A stretch of DNA of 64,000 nt from Myxococcales bacterium (GTDB lineage: Bacteria > Myxococcota > Polyangia > Nannocystales > Nannocystaceae): NCBI GenBank assembly GCA_016793465.1, contig JAEUJW010000022.1:1-64000 (forward strand). Direction: 5' to 3'. Position numbers and translations under genes: made by a program. Under the pieces are notes generated by a model. The model had not been told where the DNA came from and made no database searches. It saw only the letters and a list, made by a program, of their open reading frames with translations. Position 1 is the stretch's first letter; each line of letters starts with the position of its first letter. Shown here piece after piece: positions 40,201 to 49,400 of this stretch.

Positions 40201-41289
40201 ATGCGCAAGCCCGTGTTCCGCAGCACCCGCGACGAGGCCCTCGCCCTGCTCGCGCGCAGCCCCGTGGTCCGCGTCGCCGGCACCACCGCGGCCGGCGAGC
40301 CCGTCCTGCGCACCGTGCACGGCGTGCTCGTCGACGACCGCCTGTGCTTCCACGGCGCCCCCGCCGGCGAGAAGCTCGACCTGCTCGGGCGCCCCGCCGT
40401 CGTCAGCGCCGACGAGATCGTCGCCGAGCTGCCGAGCTACTTCTTCGACCCCGAGCGCGCGTGCCCGGCGACCACCTACTACCGCAGCGTCCAGGTCCAC
40501 GGCGCGCCGCACGAGGTCACCGACCGCGCGCTCAAGGCCCGCGCCCTCCAGGCCCTCATGGAGAAGTACCAGCCCGAGGGCGGCCACGTCGCGATCACCG
40601 CCGACGACCCGCGCTACGCCCGGGCCGTCGACGGCATCCTCATCGTCGGCGTCGCGCTCGACCGCCTCGACGGCAAGTTCAAGCTCGGCCAGAACCGCCG
40701 CCCCGACGAGCTCGCCCACGTGCTGACCTGCCTGTGGCGCCGCGGCCACGCTGGCGACCCCGCGGCGATCGAGGCCGTGCGCCACGCCAACCCCGCGGTG
40801 CCCGACCCGCCGTTCCTGCGCGCCCCGGCCGGCGCGCGCCTGTGCTGCGCCATGGACCCCGCCGACGCCGACGCCGCCGCCGCCCTGCTCGCCGACACCT
40901 ACTGGAACGTCGACGTCCCGCCCGAGCGCATCGCCCGGGCCCACCGCGGCGCCGGGGCCTGGGTCGGCGCCCACGACGAGCGCGGCGAGCTCGTCGCCAG
41001 CGCCCGCGCCGTCGGCGACGGCGCCAAGTGGGTCGACCTCCGCGACGTGATCGTCGCCCCCGCGTGGCGCGGCCGCGGCCTCGGCGAGGCCCTCGTGCGC
41101 CTCGCCCTCGACCACCCGCGCGTCCGCGACGCCCACGCCGTGCACCTGCACACCCGCGACGCCACGGCCTTCTACGAGCGCTTCGGCTTCGGCCCCGCCC
41201 CGGCCAACACCAACGTCGCCATGCGCCGCCTCCGTAGCGAGGCCGACTACTCGCCGAGCTCCTCGAGCAGCCCGCGCACGCGCTCCTGA
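40201..41289 (+). CDS. Fusion of an FMN-binding split-barrel (PNPOx-like) domain and a GNAT acetyltransferase
   Basis: 362 residues from ATG 40201, preceded by GGAGG. Residues 1-205 form the split barrel: ALLARSPVVRVAGTTAAGEP, HGAPAGEKLDLLGRPAVVSA and FKLGQNRRPDE near its end, as in pyridoxamine 5'-phosphate oxidase-like flavoproteins. Residues 215-345 form a GNAT domain with VDLRDVIVAPAWRGRGLGEALV (acetyl-CoA loop RGRGLG) and HLHTRDATAFYERFGF. A short Ser-rich tail overlaps the convergent C45 gene by 43 bp. The pairing suggests linked modification of one ligand, perhaps sensed by the divergent MocR protein. Confidence 0.85.
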   Translation: MRKPVFRSTRDEALALLARSPVVRVAGTTAAGEPVLRTVHGVLVDDRLCFHGAPAGEKLDLLGRPAVVSADEIVAELPSYFFDPERACPATTYYRSVQVHGAPHEVTDRALKARALQALMEKYQPEGGHVAITADDPRYARAVDGILIVGVALDRLDGKFKLGQNRRPDELAHVLTCLWRRGHAGDPAAIEAVRHANPAVPDPPFLRAPAGARLCCAMDPADADAAAALLADTYWNVDVPPERIARAHRGAGAWVGAHDERGELVASARAVGDGAKWVDLRDVIVAPAWRGRGLGEALVRLALDHPRVRDAHAVHLHTRDATAFYERFGFGPAPANTNVAMRRLRSEADYSPSSSSSPRTRS

Positions 41290-42944
41290 TCGCGCAGGCG
41301 CCCGGGCACCAGCTCGAGGTAGCGCGCGTAGTGGGTCCGCGCCGCCGCCAGGTTGCCGAGCTCGCGCTCGATGTCCCCGAGCAGGCGGTGCAGGTCGCCG
41401 ACGTCCGGCGCCAGCGCCAGCGCCACCTTGGCGTCGGCCAGCGCCTTGTGCGGCAGCCCGGCCGCCAGCAGGCTGCGCGCGTGGTCGATGGCCGCCAGCG
41501 CCTCCTGATAGTCGCCGTACTCCTCGCTGTGCAGCAGGCGGTCGGCCGGGAAGTCGTCGAGCGGCGCCGGTCGCGAGCCCTCGCGCGTCAGCGCGTGGCG
41601 CAGGTCGATCGCCCGAAACCTGCCGAGCGCGCTCGGCCCCTCGCTGACCCACAGCACCATCGCCGTGGCGTCGACGACCACCGCGTGCGTCAGGTGCAGG
41701 TTGTCGAGCGCGTTGCGGTTGCCGAGCCCGAGCTCCGACTCCTCGATGCCCCGGCGGTCGCGGAGGATCGCCGCCGCCCGCGCCGCGTCGACCGGCTGCG
41801 GCCCCGCCAGCAGCTCGCCCAATCTCTCGTGGCGGTAGCCCGACGACGTGTAGCGGCGGATCCGGTCGTTCTGCGCGTCGCGCTCGAACGGCTCGCGCAC
41901 CAGGTGATTGGCCGCCCACACCGCCGCGTCGCCCTCGCCCCGCGGCTTGCGCTCCTGCTTGTCGCGCACCGCCAGCTCGACGATCGCCGCCTTGCGCTGG
42001 CGCCCGTCGGCCACCAGCACCGCCCCGCTGGTCCGCAGCTCCGCCGCCTGCAGGATCTCGAGCGCCTGTTCGAACGTGTCCGCCTCCTCGAGCACGCGCC
42101 GCAGCACCAGCGGCAGCGGCGAGCCGTCGCCGAGCGGGTCGTCGCTGCGCGTGGGGTTGACCGCGACCACCAGCCCGCGCGCGTTGACCCCGGTGACCAC
42201 CCCGACGAGCCCCGCCCAGCCGATCGACACGAACGGGTACTTGCCGTCCGGGTAATAAAAAGTCACCAGCCGGGCGATCTCCACCTCGGGCCCGAGGTCG
42301 ACCGCGAAGCTGCGCCCGACCACCAGGTTGCCCGGCTCGCCGCCCTTGGGCCGCGGCGCCGCCGCGAACAGGTTGCCCTCGAGCACCACGTCGTCGAGCC
42401 GCCGGCTCAGCTCGAGGAAGTGTTGGTGCAGGAACAGGCGGTGGTAGCTGCCGAGCCCGCCGCCGGCCGCCTCCGGCATGGCCGCCGCCAGGGCCGAGAG
42501 CTCGCGGCGATACGCCGGACCGAGCGCCGTCTTGTCGTCGCGGAAGTCCCAGCGCATCACCATGGTCGCCGCCCAGCCCTCAAACCACGCCCCGAAGCGC
42601 TGCTGCAGGCGCGCCGACACGTGGCGGTCGAGCTCGGCGAACAGCCGCGAGGCCAGCTGCCCGTGCGCGTCGCCGATCTCCTCCGGCGACCCCTCGAGGT
42701 GCATGACCCACAGGTCGCGCTCGCGGGTCAGCGAGCTGCGCCCGGCCGTCACCTTGCGCCCGCTGCGGTCGACCTCCAGCGTCACCGCCGGGGCCGCCAC
42801 CGGCTCGCCGCCGAGGTCCGTGTAGCGCAGGTAGCCCGAGTACAGGATCGCCGTCAGCACCGTCAGCGTCAGCACCAGCGCGACGAACGCCCGGAGCAGG
42901 CTGAGCAGGCTGCGCCCTTCCGGGCCGGGGGCGAATCGCGCCAT
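41247..42944 (-). CDS. C45 acyltransferase/choloylglycine-hydrolase-like protein with C-terminal TPRs, nucleophile apparently lost
   Basis: 565 residues. An N-terminal membrane anchor (LLSLLRAFVALVLTLTVLTA) is followed by a C45-type Ntn domain: MHLEGSPEEIGDAHGQL, SYHRLFLHQHFLELSR, GNLVVGRSFAVDLG and GWAGLVGVVTGVNARGLVVA. In active members a Cys lies about 18 residues before GR[NS]; here that position reads EGNLFAAA, with no Cys. The C-terminus has two TPR-like helices pairs (LPHKALADAKVALALAPDVG and NLAAARTHYARYLELVPG). It shares one symmetric promoter with the divergent thioredoxin-fold gene. Confidence 0.75.
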   Translation of the reverse strand: MARFAPGPEGRSLLSLLRAFVALVLTLTVLTAILYSGYLRYTDLGGEPVAAPAVTLEVDRSGRKVTAGRSSLTRERDLWVMHLEGSPEEIGDAHGQLASRLFAELDRHVSARLQQRFGAWFEGWAATMVMRWDFRDDKTALGPAYRRELSALAAAMPEAAGGGLGSYHRLFLHQHFLELSRRLDDVVLEGNLFAAAPRPKGGEPGNLVVGRSFAVDLGPEVEIARLVTFYYPDGKYPFVSIGWAGLVGVVTGVNARGLVVAVNPTRSDDPLGDGSPLPLVLRRVLEEADTFEQALEILQAAELRTSGAVLVADGRQRKAAIVELAVRDKQERKPRGEGDAAVWAANHLVREPFERDAQNDRIRRYTSSGYRHERLGELLAGPQPVDAARAAAILRDRRGIEESELGLGNRNALDNLHLTHAVVVDATAMVLWVSEGPSALGRFRAIDLRHALTREGSRPAPLDDFPADRLLHSEEYGDYQEALAAIDHARSLLAAGLPHKALADAKVALALAPDVGDLHRLLGDIERELGNLAAARTHYARYLELVPGRLRDQERVRGLLEELGE

Positions 42945-42956
42945 CGCTGGACCGCC

Positions 42957-42964
42957 GTTATACT
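42957..42964. promoter_or_regulatory. Symmetric bidirectional -10 (TATAAC/TATACT)
   Basis: Plus strand TATACT (42959-42964) ends 12 nt before ATG 42977; minus strand TATAAC (42957-42962) ends 12 nt before ATG 42944. The whole intergenic region is 32 bp. Confidence 0.55.
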
Positions 42965-42976
42965 CCCGCGCCAGCC

Positions 42977-43669
42977 ATGTTCGAACCGACCCGTTCGTGC
43001 GTCCGCGCCGCCCTCGCCCTCTGTCTGCTCGCCGCCTGCGGCGAGGAGAAGCCCCCCGCACCCGACCCCGCGCGCCCCGCCGTGCAGGACCCCGCCGCGC
43101 CCGCCGCCGAGGCCGCCGTGCTGCCCGCCGACGCCGCCGGCGCGATCCTCACCTACGCCGGCGACCGCGGCGTTTTTAAAGACACCGGCAAGCCCGCCGA
43201 GGTCCCCGACGAGGCCAGGGGGTTCGTCCGCGTCACACTATTAAACGGGCCGGAGCCCCCGCCCGGCCGCGTGTGGGTCACCAACCTCCGCACCCCCGAG
43301 GCCGACGGCTCGTGGAAGCTGCTCACCGAGCAGCGCAGCCTCTTCGAGGAGATCGCGACCGGCCAGGGCCGCTCGAGCCACGTCGAGCTCCCGCCCGGCC
43401 TCGAGCCCCCCAAGCCCGCCCCGCGCGAGGCCGACGTCATCGTCTACAAGACCGACTGGTGCGGCGTCTGCAAGCAGCTCACCGCCTACCTCGACCGCAA
43501 GGGCATTAAATACGTCGCCAAGGACATCGAGAAGGACGCGGCCGCCGCCGGCGAGCTGCAGGCCAAGTCGCAGGAGAAGGGCTTTAAAATGGGCAGCGTG
43601 CCCGTCGTCGACGTCCGCGGCGAGATCATGGTCGGCTTCGACCGCGCCCGCCTCGAGAAGCTGCTCTAG
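42977..43669 (+). CDS. Lipoprotein with C-terminal glutaredoxin/thioredoxin-fold domain
   Basis: 230 residues. A lipobox (CLLAAC) and an Ala/Pro linker precede a small domain (55-145) and a C-terminal redox domain (about 150-230). VIVYKTDWCGVCKQLTAYLDR carries the CxxC site (shown here as VIVYKTDWC and GVCKQLTAYLDR), and MGSVPVVDVRGEIMVGFD the cis-Pro loop. This is a glutaredoxin-like module tethered to the envelope, probably acting on disulfides of exported Cys-rich proteins. Four TTAAA-type AT-rich codon clusters occur in this gene, unlike its neighbours. Confidence 0.85.
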   Translation: MFEPTRSCVRAALALCLLAACGEEKPPAPDPARPAVQDPAAPAAEAAVLPADAAGAILTYAGDRGVFKDTGKPAEVPDEARGFVRVTLLNGPEPPPGRVWVTNLRTPEADGSWKLLTEQRSLFEEIATGQGRSSHVELPPGLEPPKPAPREADVIVYKTDWCGVCKQLTAYLDRKGIKYVAKDIEKDAAAAGELQAKSQEKGFKMGSVPVVDVRGEIMVGFDRARLEKLL

Positions 43670-43707
43670 CCGCGGAATAGCCGCCACCACGCCCCGGTTG
43701 GCCCGCC

Positions 43708-44820
43708 ATGGTCCCCGGCCTGCGATCGCAGCGCGCGGCCCGCCTCCGCGTGCTGGTCTGCCTCGCGTGCCTCGCGTCGGCCGCGACCACACGCGCAGCC
43801 CCGCCGCCCGCAGCATCCACCGCAGCGCCGCCCGCTCGGCCCGCAGCATCCACCGCAGCACCACCCACAGCATCCACCGCGGCGCCACCCGCTCCGCCCG
43901 CAGCATCCACCGCAGCGCCGCCCTCTCCGCCCGCAGCATCCACCGCAGCTCCGCCCGCAGCATCCGCAGCGCCGCCCGCGTCGCGACCGGTTGCATCCGA
44001 CCGCCCCCTCGTCGACGCCCCCGCCGATGCCCCGACGCCGCGAAGGCCGACCCCCGACACCGTCGAGCCGCTGCCCGCCCTCACGATCGCCCCGCCCTCC
44101 TCGCTGCAGCTCGAGCGCGGCGCCGACGGTTCGCTCGGCCCGAAGCTCGAGCCGATCGGCGGCGGCCGCCTGCGTCACCGCGACCCGCGCTTCACCGCGA
44201 TCATCGAGGCCGACGGCAGCGTGGGCTTTCACGACCCGCTCGTCACCGACAAGAACATCGCCTTCCTCGGCTTCGACCTGAAGACCGGCAAGCTCAAGGA
44301 GACGCGGGCCCACGCGCGCGACGCCTTCGAGGAGCGCGCCCTCTACCCGTTCGGACCGCCGACCGCCGCCATGATGGTCGGCGGCGGCTTCGCCTTCGGC
44401 GGCCTCGCCGACGGCCCCCGCGGCAAGCGCCACAACTCGGCCAAGCTCGCCTTCATGCTCGCGACCGAGGGCCTGCGCCTGCGCATGGCCCACGCCTGGC
44501 ACAAGCAGCGCCTCGCCGACGAGCAGGACCGCCTCGTCGCCCGCCTGCTGCAGCACTGGCGCGACCCCCGGCGCAGCCTCGCCGAGCGCAAGCACCACCT
44601 CTTCCTCGCCTGGGACGAGTGCGACGAGCCCACCCGCGACACCTCCCCGCTCGCCGCCCTGCGCTCGACCGCCGCCGCCGAGGCCCGCCGCAAGATCGAG
44701 GGCCTCGCCCGCCTGCTCGCCCCGCAGGGCAGCCCCGCCGAGTTCACCCCCGCCGAGCTCGCCGCCTTCAACGCCCGCCGCCGCAGCGTGCGGCCGTTCG
44801 ACCCCTACCGCCCGCGTTGA
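43708..44820 (+). CDS. Secreted protein with Ala/Pro/Ser repeat tract, function unknown
   Basis: 370 residues. A signal peptide (LVCLACLASAATTRA) is followed by about 65 residues of (PAASTAAPP)n repeats, then a domain with RFTAIIEADGSVGFHDP, IAFLGFDLKTG and KHHLFLAWDECDEPTRDTSP. The D-E-C-D-E segment and charged helices (EARRKIEGLARLL) are reminiscent of other myxobacterial exported proteins, but no family is recognised. It lies 38 bp after the thioredoxin-fold lipoprotein gene and may be cotranscribed. Confidence 0.72.
   Translation: MVPGLRSQRAARLRVLVCLACLASAATTRAAPPPAASTAAPPARPAASTAAPPTASTAAPPAPPAASTAAPPSPPAASTAAPPAASAAPPASRPVASDRPLVDAPADAPTPRRPTPDTVEPLPALTIAPPSSLQLERGADGSLGPKLEPIGGGRLRHRDPRFTAIIEADGSVGFHDPLVTDKNIAFLGFDLKTGKLKETRAHARDAFEERALYPFGPPTAAMMVGGGFAFGGLADGPRGKRHNSAKLAFMLATEGLRLRMAHAWHKQRLADEQDRLVARLLQHWRDPRRSLAERKHHLFLAWDECDEPTRDTSPLAALRSTAAAEARRKIEGLARLLAPQGSPAEFTPAELAAFNARRRSVRPFDPYRPR
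43800..43985 (+). repeat. In-frame Ala/Pro/Ser minisatellite
   Basis: Repeats of CCCGCAGCATCCACCGCAG with 27- to 36-bp spacing encode (PAASTAAPP)n at the N-terminus of the 43708 product. Confidence 0.7.
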
Positions 44821-44860
44821 GCCCGCCCGCTTCCTTGTGGCTGCCACGGTCGACGCGCGC

Positions 44861-44866
44861 TATCGT
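44861..44866 (+). promoter_or_regulatory. TANNNT -10 box, 6 nt before ATG 44873
   Basis: TATCGT then GCCCGC then ATG, matching the layout at 14240. No Shine-Dalgarno. Confidence 0.5.
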
Positions 44867-44872
44867 GCCCGC

Positions 44873-46399
44873 ATGTCCACGGACGGCCTGCTCCTCCTCG
44901 CCTGCGCGCTGGGCCTCGCCGGCGACGCCCACGCCCACCCCGCCCCGCTCGCGCTGCCCGACGGCGAGGCCACACACACCCGCCCGCCCGGCTGGGAGCT
45001 GCTCTCCCACCCTCACGGTCCTGCGGACCTGGACGGGCCCGCCCCCGAGCCCCTGCACGTCGAGCCCGAGTACCCGCTCGCCGTCGCGTTCGAGCCGGCC
45101 TACTCCGGCAACTACACCGAAGACGGCATCGAGGCCTACAAGTGGATCGTCGTGCACACCATGCAGGGCTCGTACGCCGGCACGATCTCCTGGTTTAAAA
45201 ACCCCGACGCCGTGGTGTCCACGCAGTACGTCATGCGCTCGAGCGACGGCGAGGTCACGCAGATGGTCCGCGACCAGGACCGCGCCTACCACGTCGGCAG
45301 CTCGAACCGCTTCGCCCTCGGCATCGAGCACGAGGGTTACATCGACGATCCCGCCAAGTGGTACACGTGGGCGACCTACGGCTCGTCGGCCCTGCTGACC
45401 CGCTGGCTGACGATCAAACACGCGATCCCCGTCGACCGCGAGCACATCGCCGGCCACGTCGAGCTGCCCGACCAGTCGCACACCGACCCCGGCTCCGGCT
45501 GGAACTGGACGCTCTACATGGCCCTCATCCGCGAGGTCGTGCCGCCCGGGGAGATCCACGGCGTCGTCGTCGATCGCGGCGCCGCCTGCACGCTCACCGC
45601 CGGCGCCGACACCTGGCTGAAGAAGACCGCCATGCCGACCGACACCCTGACCGCCGACGAGCTGTGCCCCGTCGACGCCGGCGCCGAGCTGACCTACTGG
45701 CACGCCCGCCCCGACATCGACGGCCACCACCGCCTCGTCATGCCGCCCGGCGAGGGCCCGTGCGCCGGCACCGACCTCGAGGCCGACGCCTACGTGATCG
45801 CCGCCGACTGGTCCGCCCTCTGTCCGCCGTCCAACCTCGCGGCCGCCGGCGCGAGCGTCCGCCTCGACGGCGGCGCCGCCGTCGAGCCCGGCCCCGCAGG
45901 CGACTTCATCTTCACCGCCGCGCAGGGCCCCCACACCGTCGACGCCCACGCCGACGGCCTCTACGAGCCGGCGAGCGAGCCCGTCGCGCTCGCCGTGTAC
46001 CCCGGCGCGCGCCTCGTGATCGCGCTCGACCCGGTGCCCGCCCCCGATCCGACCGGCGACCCGTCCGACACCGGCGACCCGACCGATCCCACCGACCCGA
46101 CCGCCGATCCGACCACCCCGATGACGTCGATCACCAGCGCATCCGACGCCGATGGCGGCGACGCCGGCGGCCTCACCGGCGGCGGCGACGACGGCGGCCT
46201 CACCGGCGGGTCCGATGCGAGTCCGACCGACCCCGGCGGCCCCGGCAGCGACGGCGGCGCCCACGGCCTGCCCGCCCTGCCCGACTCCTACGGCGCCGAC
46301 GACGACGCCGCCGGCTGCGCCTGCCGAAGCACGGGATCGAACCTCCGCGCCCTGCTGCTCCCCTCCTTGATCTTCTGTTTGCGTCGCCGCCGTCGCTGA
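44873..46399 (+). CDS. N-acetylmuramoyl-L-alanine amidase (Amidase_2) with MYXO-CTERM-like anchor
   Basis: 508 residues. A signal peptide is followed by an Amidase_2 domain (about 80-225): YKWIVVHTMQGS with zinc-type His95, WFKNPDAVVSTQYVMRSSDG, HVGSSNRFALGIEHEGYI, and HIAGHVELPDQSHTDPG carrying the second His and the Asp/His pair. A carbohydrate- or polymer-binding-like region follows, then an Asp/Pro/Thr/Gly linker and a MYXO-CTERM-like end: GCAC, a hydrophobic stretch (LRALLLPSLIFCL) and an Arg run. It is expected to cleave peptidoglycan stems, perhaps of prey. A dispersed palindrome encodes HGPADLDG near residue 48. Confidence 0.88.
   Translation: MSTDGLLLLACALGLAGDAHAHPAPLALPDGEATHTRPPGWELLSHPHGPADLDGPAPEPLHVEPEYPLAVAFEPAYSGNYTEDGIEAYKWIVVHTMQGSYAGTISWFKNPDAVVSTQYVMRSSDGEVTQMVRDQDRAYHVGSSNRFALGIEHEGYIDDPAKWYTWATYGSSALLTRWLTIKHAIPVDREHIAGHVELPDQSHTDPGSGWNWTLYMALIREVVPPGEIHGVVVDRGAACTLTAGADTWLKKTAMPTDTLTADELCPVDAGAELTYWHARPDIDGHHRLVMPPGEGPCAGTDLEADAYVIAADWSALCPPSNLAAAGASVRLDGGAAVEPGPAGDFIFTAAQGPHTVDAHADGLYEPASEPVALAVYPGARLVIALDPVPAPDPTGDPSDTGDPTDPTDPTADPTTPMTSITSASDADGGDAGGLTGGGDDGGLTGGSDASPTDPGGPGSDGGAHGLPALPDSYGADDDAAGCACRSTGSNLRALLLPSLIFCLRRRRR
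45011..45032 (+). repeat. Dispersed palindrome copy inside the amidase gene
   Basis: CACGGTCCTGCGGACCTG, mRNA sense, with stem GGTCC/GGACC and loop TGC. It is read as HGPADL. Confidence 0.6.
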
Positions 46400-46425
46400 G
46401 CGCCCCGCCTCGCGGCGTTCTCCGC

Positions 46426-46431
46426 TACGAT
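46426..46431 (+). promoter_or_regulatory. TANNNT -10 box, 10 nt before ATG 46442
   Basis: TACGAT overlaps an upstream ATG (46430) and precedes ATG 46442 by 10 nt, which supports 46442 as the translated start. Confidence 0.42.
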
Positions 46432-46441
46432 GCCCGCCACC

Positions 46442-49400
46442 ATGCATCGCGGGCTCACCGGCTGTTCTCTCGTCGCGCTCTGCCTCCTCGCCACGCCCGC
46501 CCACGCGGCCACCCGCCCCGGCCCCGGCGCTCCCCGCGGGCCCGCGACCGCCGCCGCGAAGACCAGCCTCTACTACCCGCCCGCGCCGTCGCCCGCGCCC
46601 GCCGGCAGCACCCCCGAGCAGGCCGCCCGCCACCACCTGGAGCGCGCCCACGGCGTCCGCGACGCCCGCCTGCTGTTCGTCCACGACACCGGCCGCGGCG
46701 GCATCATCGTCGGCCTGCGCCAGACCGTCGGCGACCTCGAGGTCTACCACGGCGACCACAAGGTCCTGCTCGACCGCGACCTCCACCTCCGCGCCATCGC
46801 CGGCGCCCCGCACAGCAGCCTCGGCGCGCGCGCCCACTTCACCGGCGCCGCCGCCCGCGCCGCCGCCGTCCGCGCCGCGCTCCACCACCTCTACGGCCTC
46901 GACCTCGCCGCCGCGCCCGCGAGCGAGCCCGCCCGCGCCGGCTACAGCTACCTCGACGTCGCCGTCCCCGGCCCCGTCGACCTCGCGCTGCGCCGGCCCG
47001 CCCGCGTCAAGCCGGTCTACTTCCCCCGCGGCGGCGCCCTCGTGCCCGCCCACTACGTCGAGATCCAGGCCACCGTCGGCCGCGAGCCCGACGCCCACGC
47101 CCTCGTGCTCGACGCCGCCGGCCAGGTGCTCCACCGCAAGGACCTGATCGCCCGCGAGTCGTTCAGCTACCGCGTGTTCTCCGACCCGAGCGGCCGCCCG
47201 CTCGACGGCCCGCTCGAGGACTACAACCCGCACCCCGACGGCGCGCCCACCGGCGGCCCGACCAAGCCGGTGTTCCCCACCCTCGTCGAGATGGAGGGCT
47301 TCAACCACAACCCCGACGACCAGCCCGACCCCTGGCTCCCGCCCGGCGCCACCGAGACGCTCGGCAACAACGTCGACGCCTACTGCGACCACGTCAACCC
47401 CAGCGGCCTCGGCGGCGACAACGAGTTCCGCGCCAAGATCAACGGCTTCAACTCGTTCGACTACATCTACGACATCGCCCTCGAGCCGCTCGCCGACCAG
47501 ACCCAGGTCATGGCGGCGGTCACCTCGCTGTTCTTCGTCAACAACTGGCACCACGACTGGTGGTACGACTCCGGCTTCAACGAGGCCGCCGGCAACGCCC
47601 AGGCCGACAACTACGGGCGCGGCGGCGTCGGCGGCGACGTCCTGCTCGCCGAGGCCCAGGACGCCGCCCTCGAGGGCTCGCGCAACAACGCCAACATGTC
47701 GACGCCCGCCGACGGCGAGTCGCCGCGCATGCAGATGTACCTGTGGAGCCCGCTCGTCGAGAGCGTCAGCTTCGAGGCCGACGGCACCCCCTACCCCGTC
47801 GGCCAGGCCATGTTCGGCCCCAAGAAGTACGACGTCACCGCCGACCTCGTGCTCGCCGACGACGGCAGCGACGCGCCGAGCGAGGCCTGCACGCCGCTCG
47901 TCAACGACGTCGCCGGCAAGATCGTGCTCGCCGATCGCGGCTCCTGCACCTTCGAGGTCAAGGCCACCCACGCCCAGAACAAGGGCGCCGTCGGCGTGGT
48001 GTTCGTCGACTCCCTGCCCGACATGGACGAGTTCCCGCCCGGCGGCGACGCCGACGTCGTCGACCCCACCCTCCCCGCCGTCGGCCTCAGCCTCGCCGAC
48101 GGCCAGCTCCTGAAGGACGCCCTCGGCCAGGGCGCCGTGACCGGCCACCTGCTCGGCGACAGCTCGGTCGAGCGCGACGGCACCATCGACAACGGCATCG
48201 TCGCCCACGAGTGGGGCCACTACATCCACCACCGCCTCGTCAACTGCGGCACCCTGCAGTGCGGCGGCCAGAGCGAGGGCTGGGGCGACTTCAACGCCGT
48301 CATGCACTCGATCCGCGAGGGCGACGACCTCGAAGCCACCTACGCGCTCGGCTACTACGGCACCTTCGACACCACCGGCTACCGCTCGCTGCGCCGCGTC
48401 GCCTACACCACCGACACCGACAAGAACCCGCTGACCTTCCGCCACATCGGCGACGAGAACCCGCTGCCCGTGGTCGTCCCGTTCATCGAGAACAACGGCG
48501 CCCCCAACTCCGAGGTCCACAACGCCGGCGAGATCTGGGCCACCATGATGTGGGAGGTCTTCATCGCCCTGCACGAGGCCCACGCGGGCGAGCCCTTCGA
48601 GGACATCCGCCGCCTCATGGGCGACTACGTCGTCAGCGGCATGATGATGACCGCCGTCGACCCCGACTACAACGAGCAGCGCGACGGCATCCTCGCCGCC
48701 GCCCACGCCGCCGACCAGGAGGACTTCGTCACCATCGCCGAGGCCTTCGCCCGCCGCGGCCTCGGCACCTGCGCCGTCTCGCCCGACAAGTTCTCGATGT
48801 CCAACGCCGGCGCGGTCGAGGACTTCGAGGTCCGCCCCAACGGCCGCCTGCTCGCCGCCGCCATCGACGACAGCACGCAGTCGTGCGACGGCGACGGCGT
48901 CGTCGACGACGACGAGGTGGGCCAGCTGCGCCTCACCGTGCGCAACTTCGGCATCGCCGCCATGTCCGGCGCCACCCTCACGCTCTCGGCCGACAGCGGC
49001 TCGCTGGTGTTCCCCGACGGCCCCGCGGTCGCCGTGCCCGACCTCGAGCCCCTCAGCGAGGCCGAGGTCGTGGTCGCCGTCGCCCTCGGCGACGGCCCGC
49101 CCGACGTCGAGGACATCAAGCTCACCGCCAGCCTCGACACCCCCGGCGGCTGCGACACCGCCGCGACCTTCGTGCTGCCCACCGTCACCAACGGCGACGT
49201 CCAGCAGAACGCCACCGCCACCGACGACGTCGACGCCCCCATCACCCCGTGGAAGCAGGGCGGCACCGGCGAGATCTGGGCGCGCGCCGCCGGGGCCTCC
49301 GGCTCGGTGTGGCACGGCATCGACTCCGGCTCGGTCAGCGACGCCTGGCTCATCTCCCCCGCCCTCGACGTGTCCGCCAGCGATCCGCTGGTCGTCAGCT

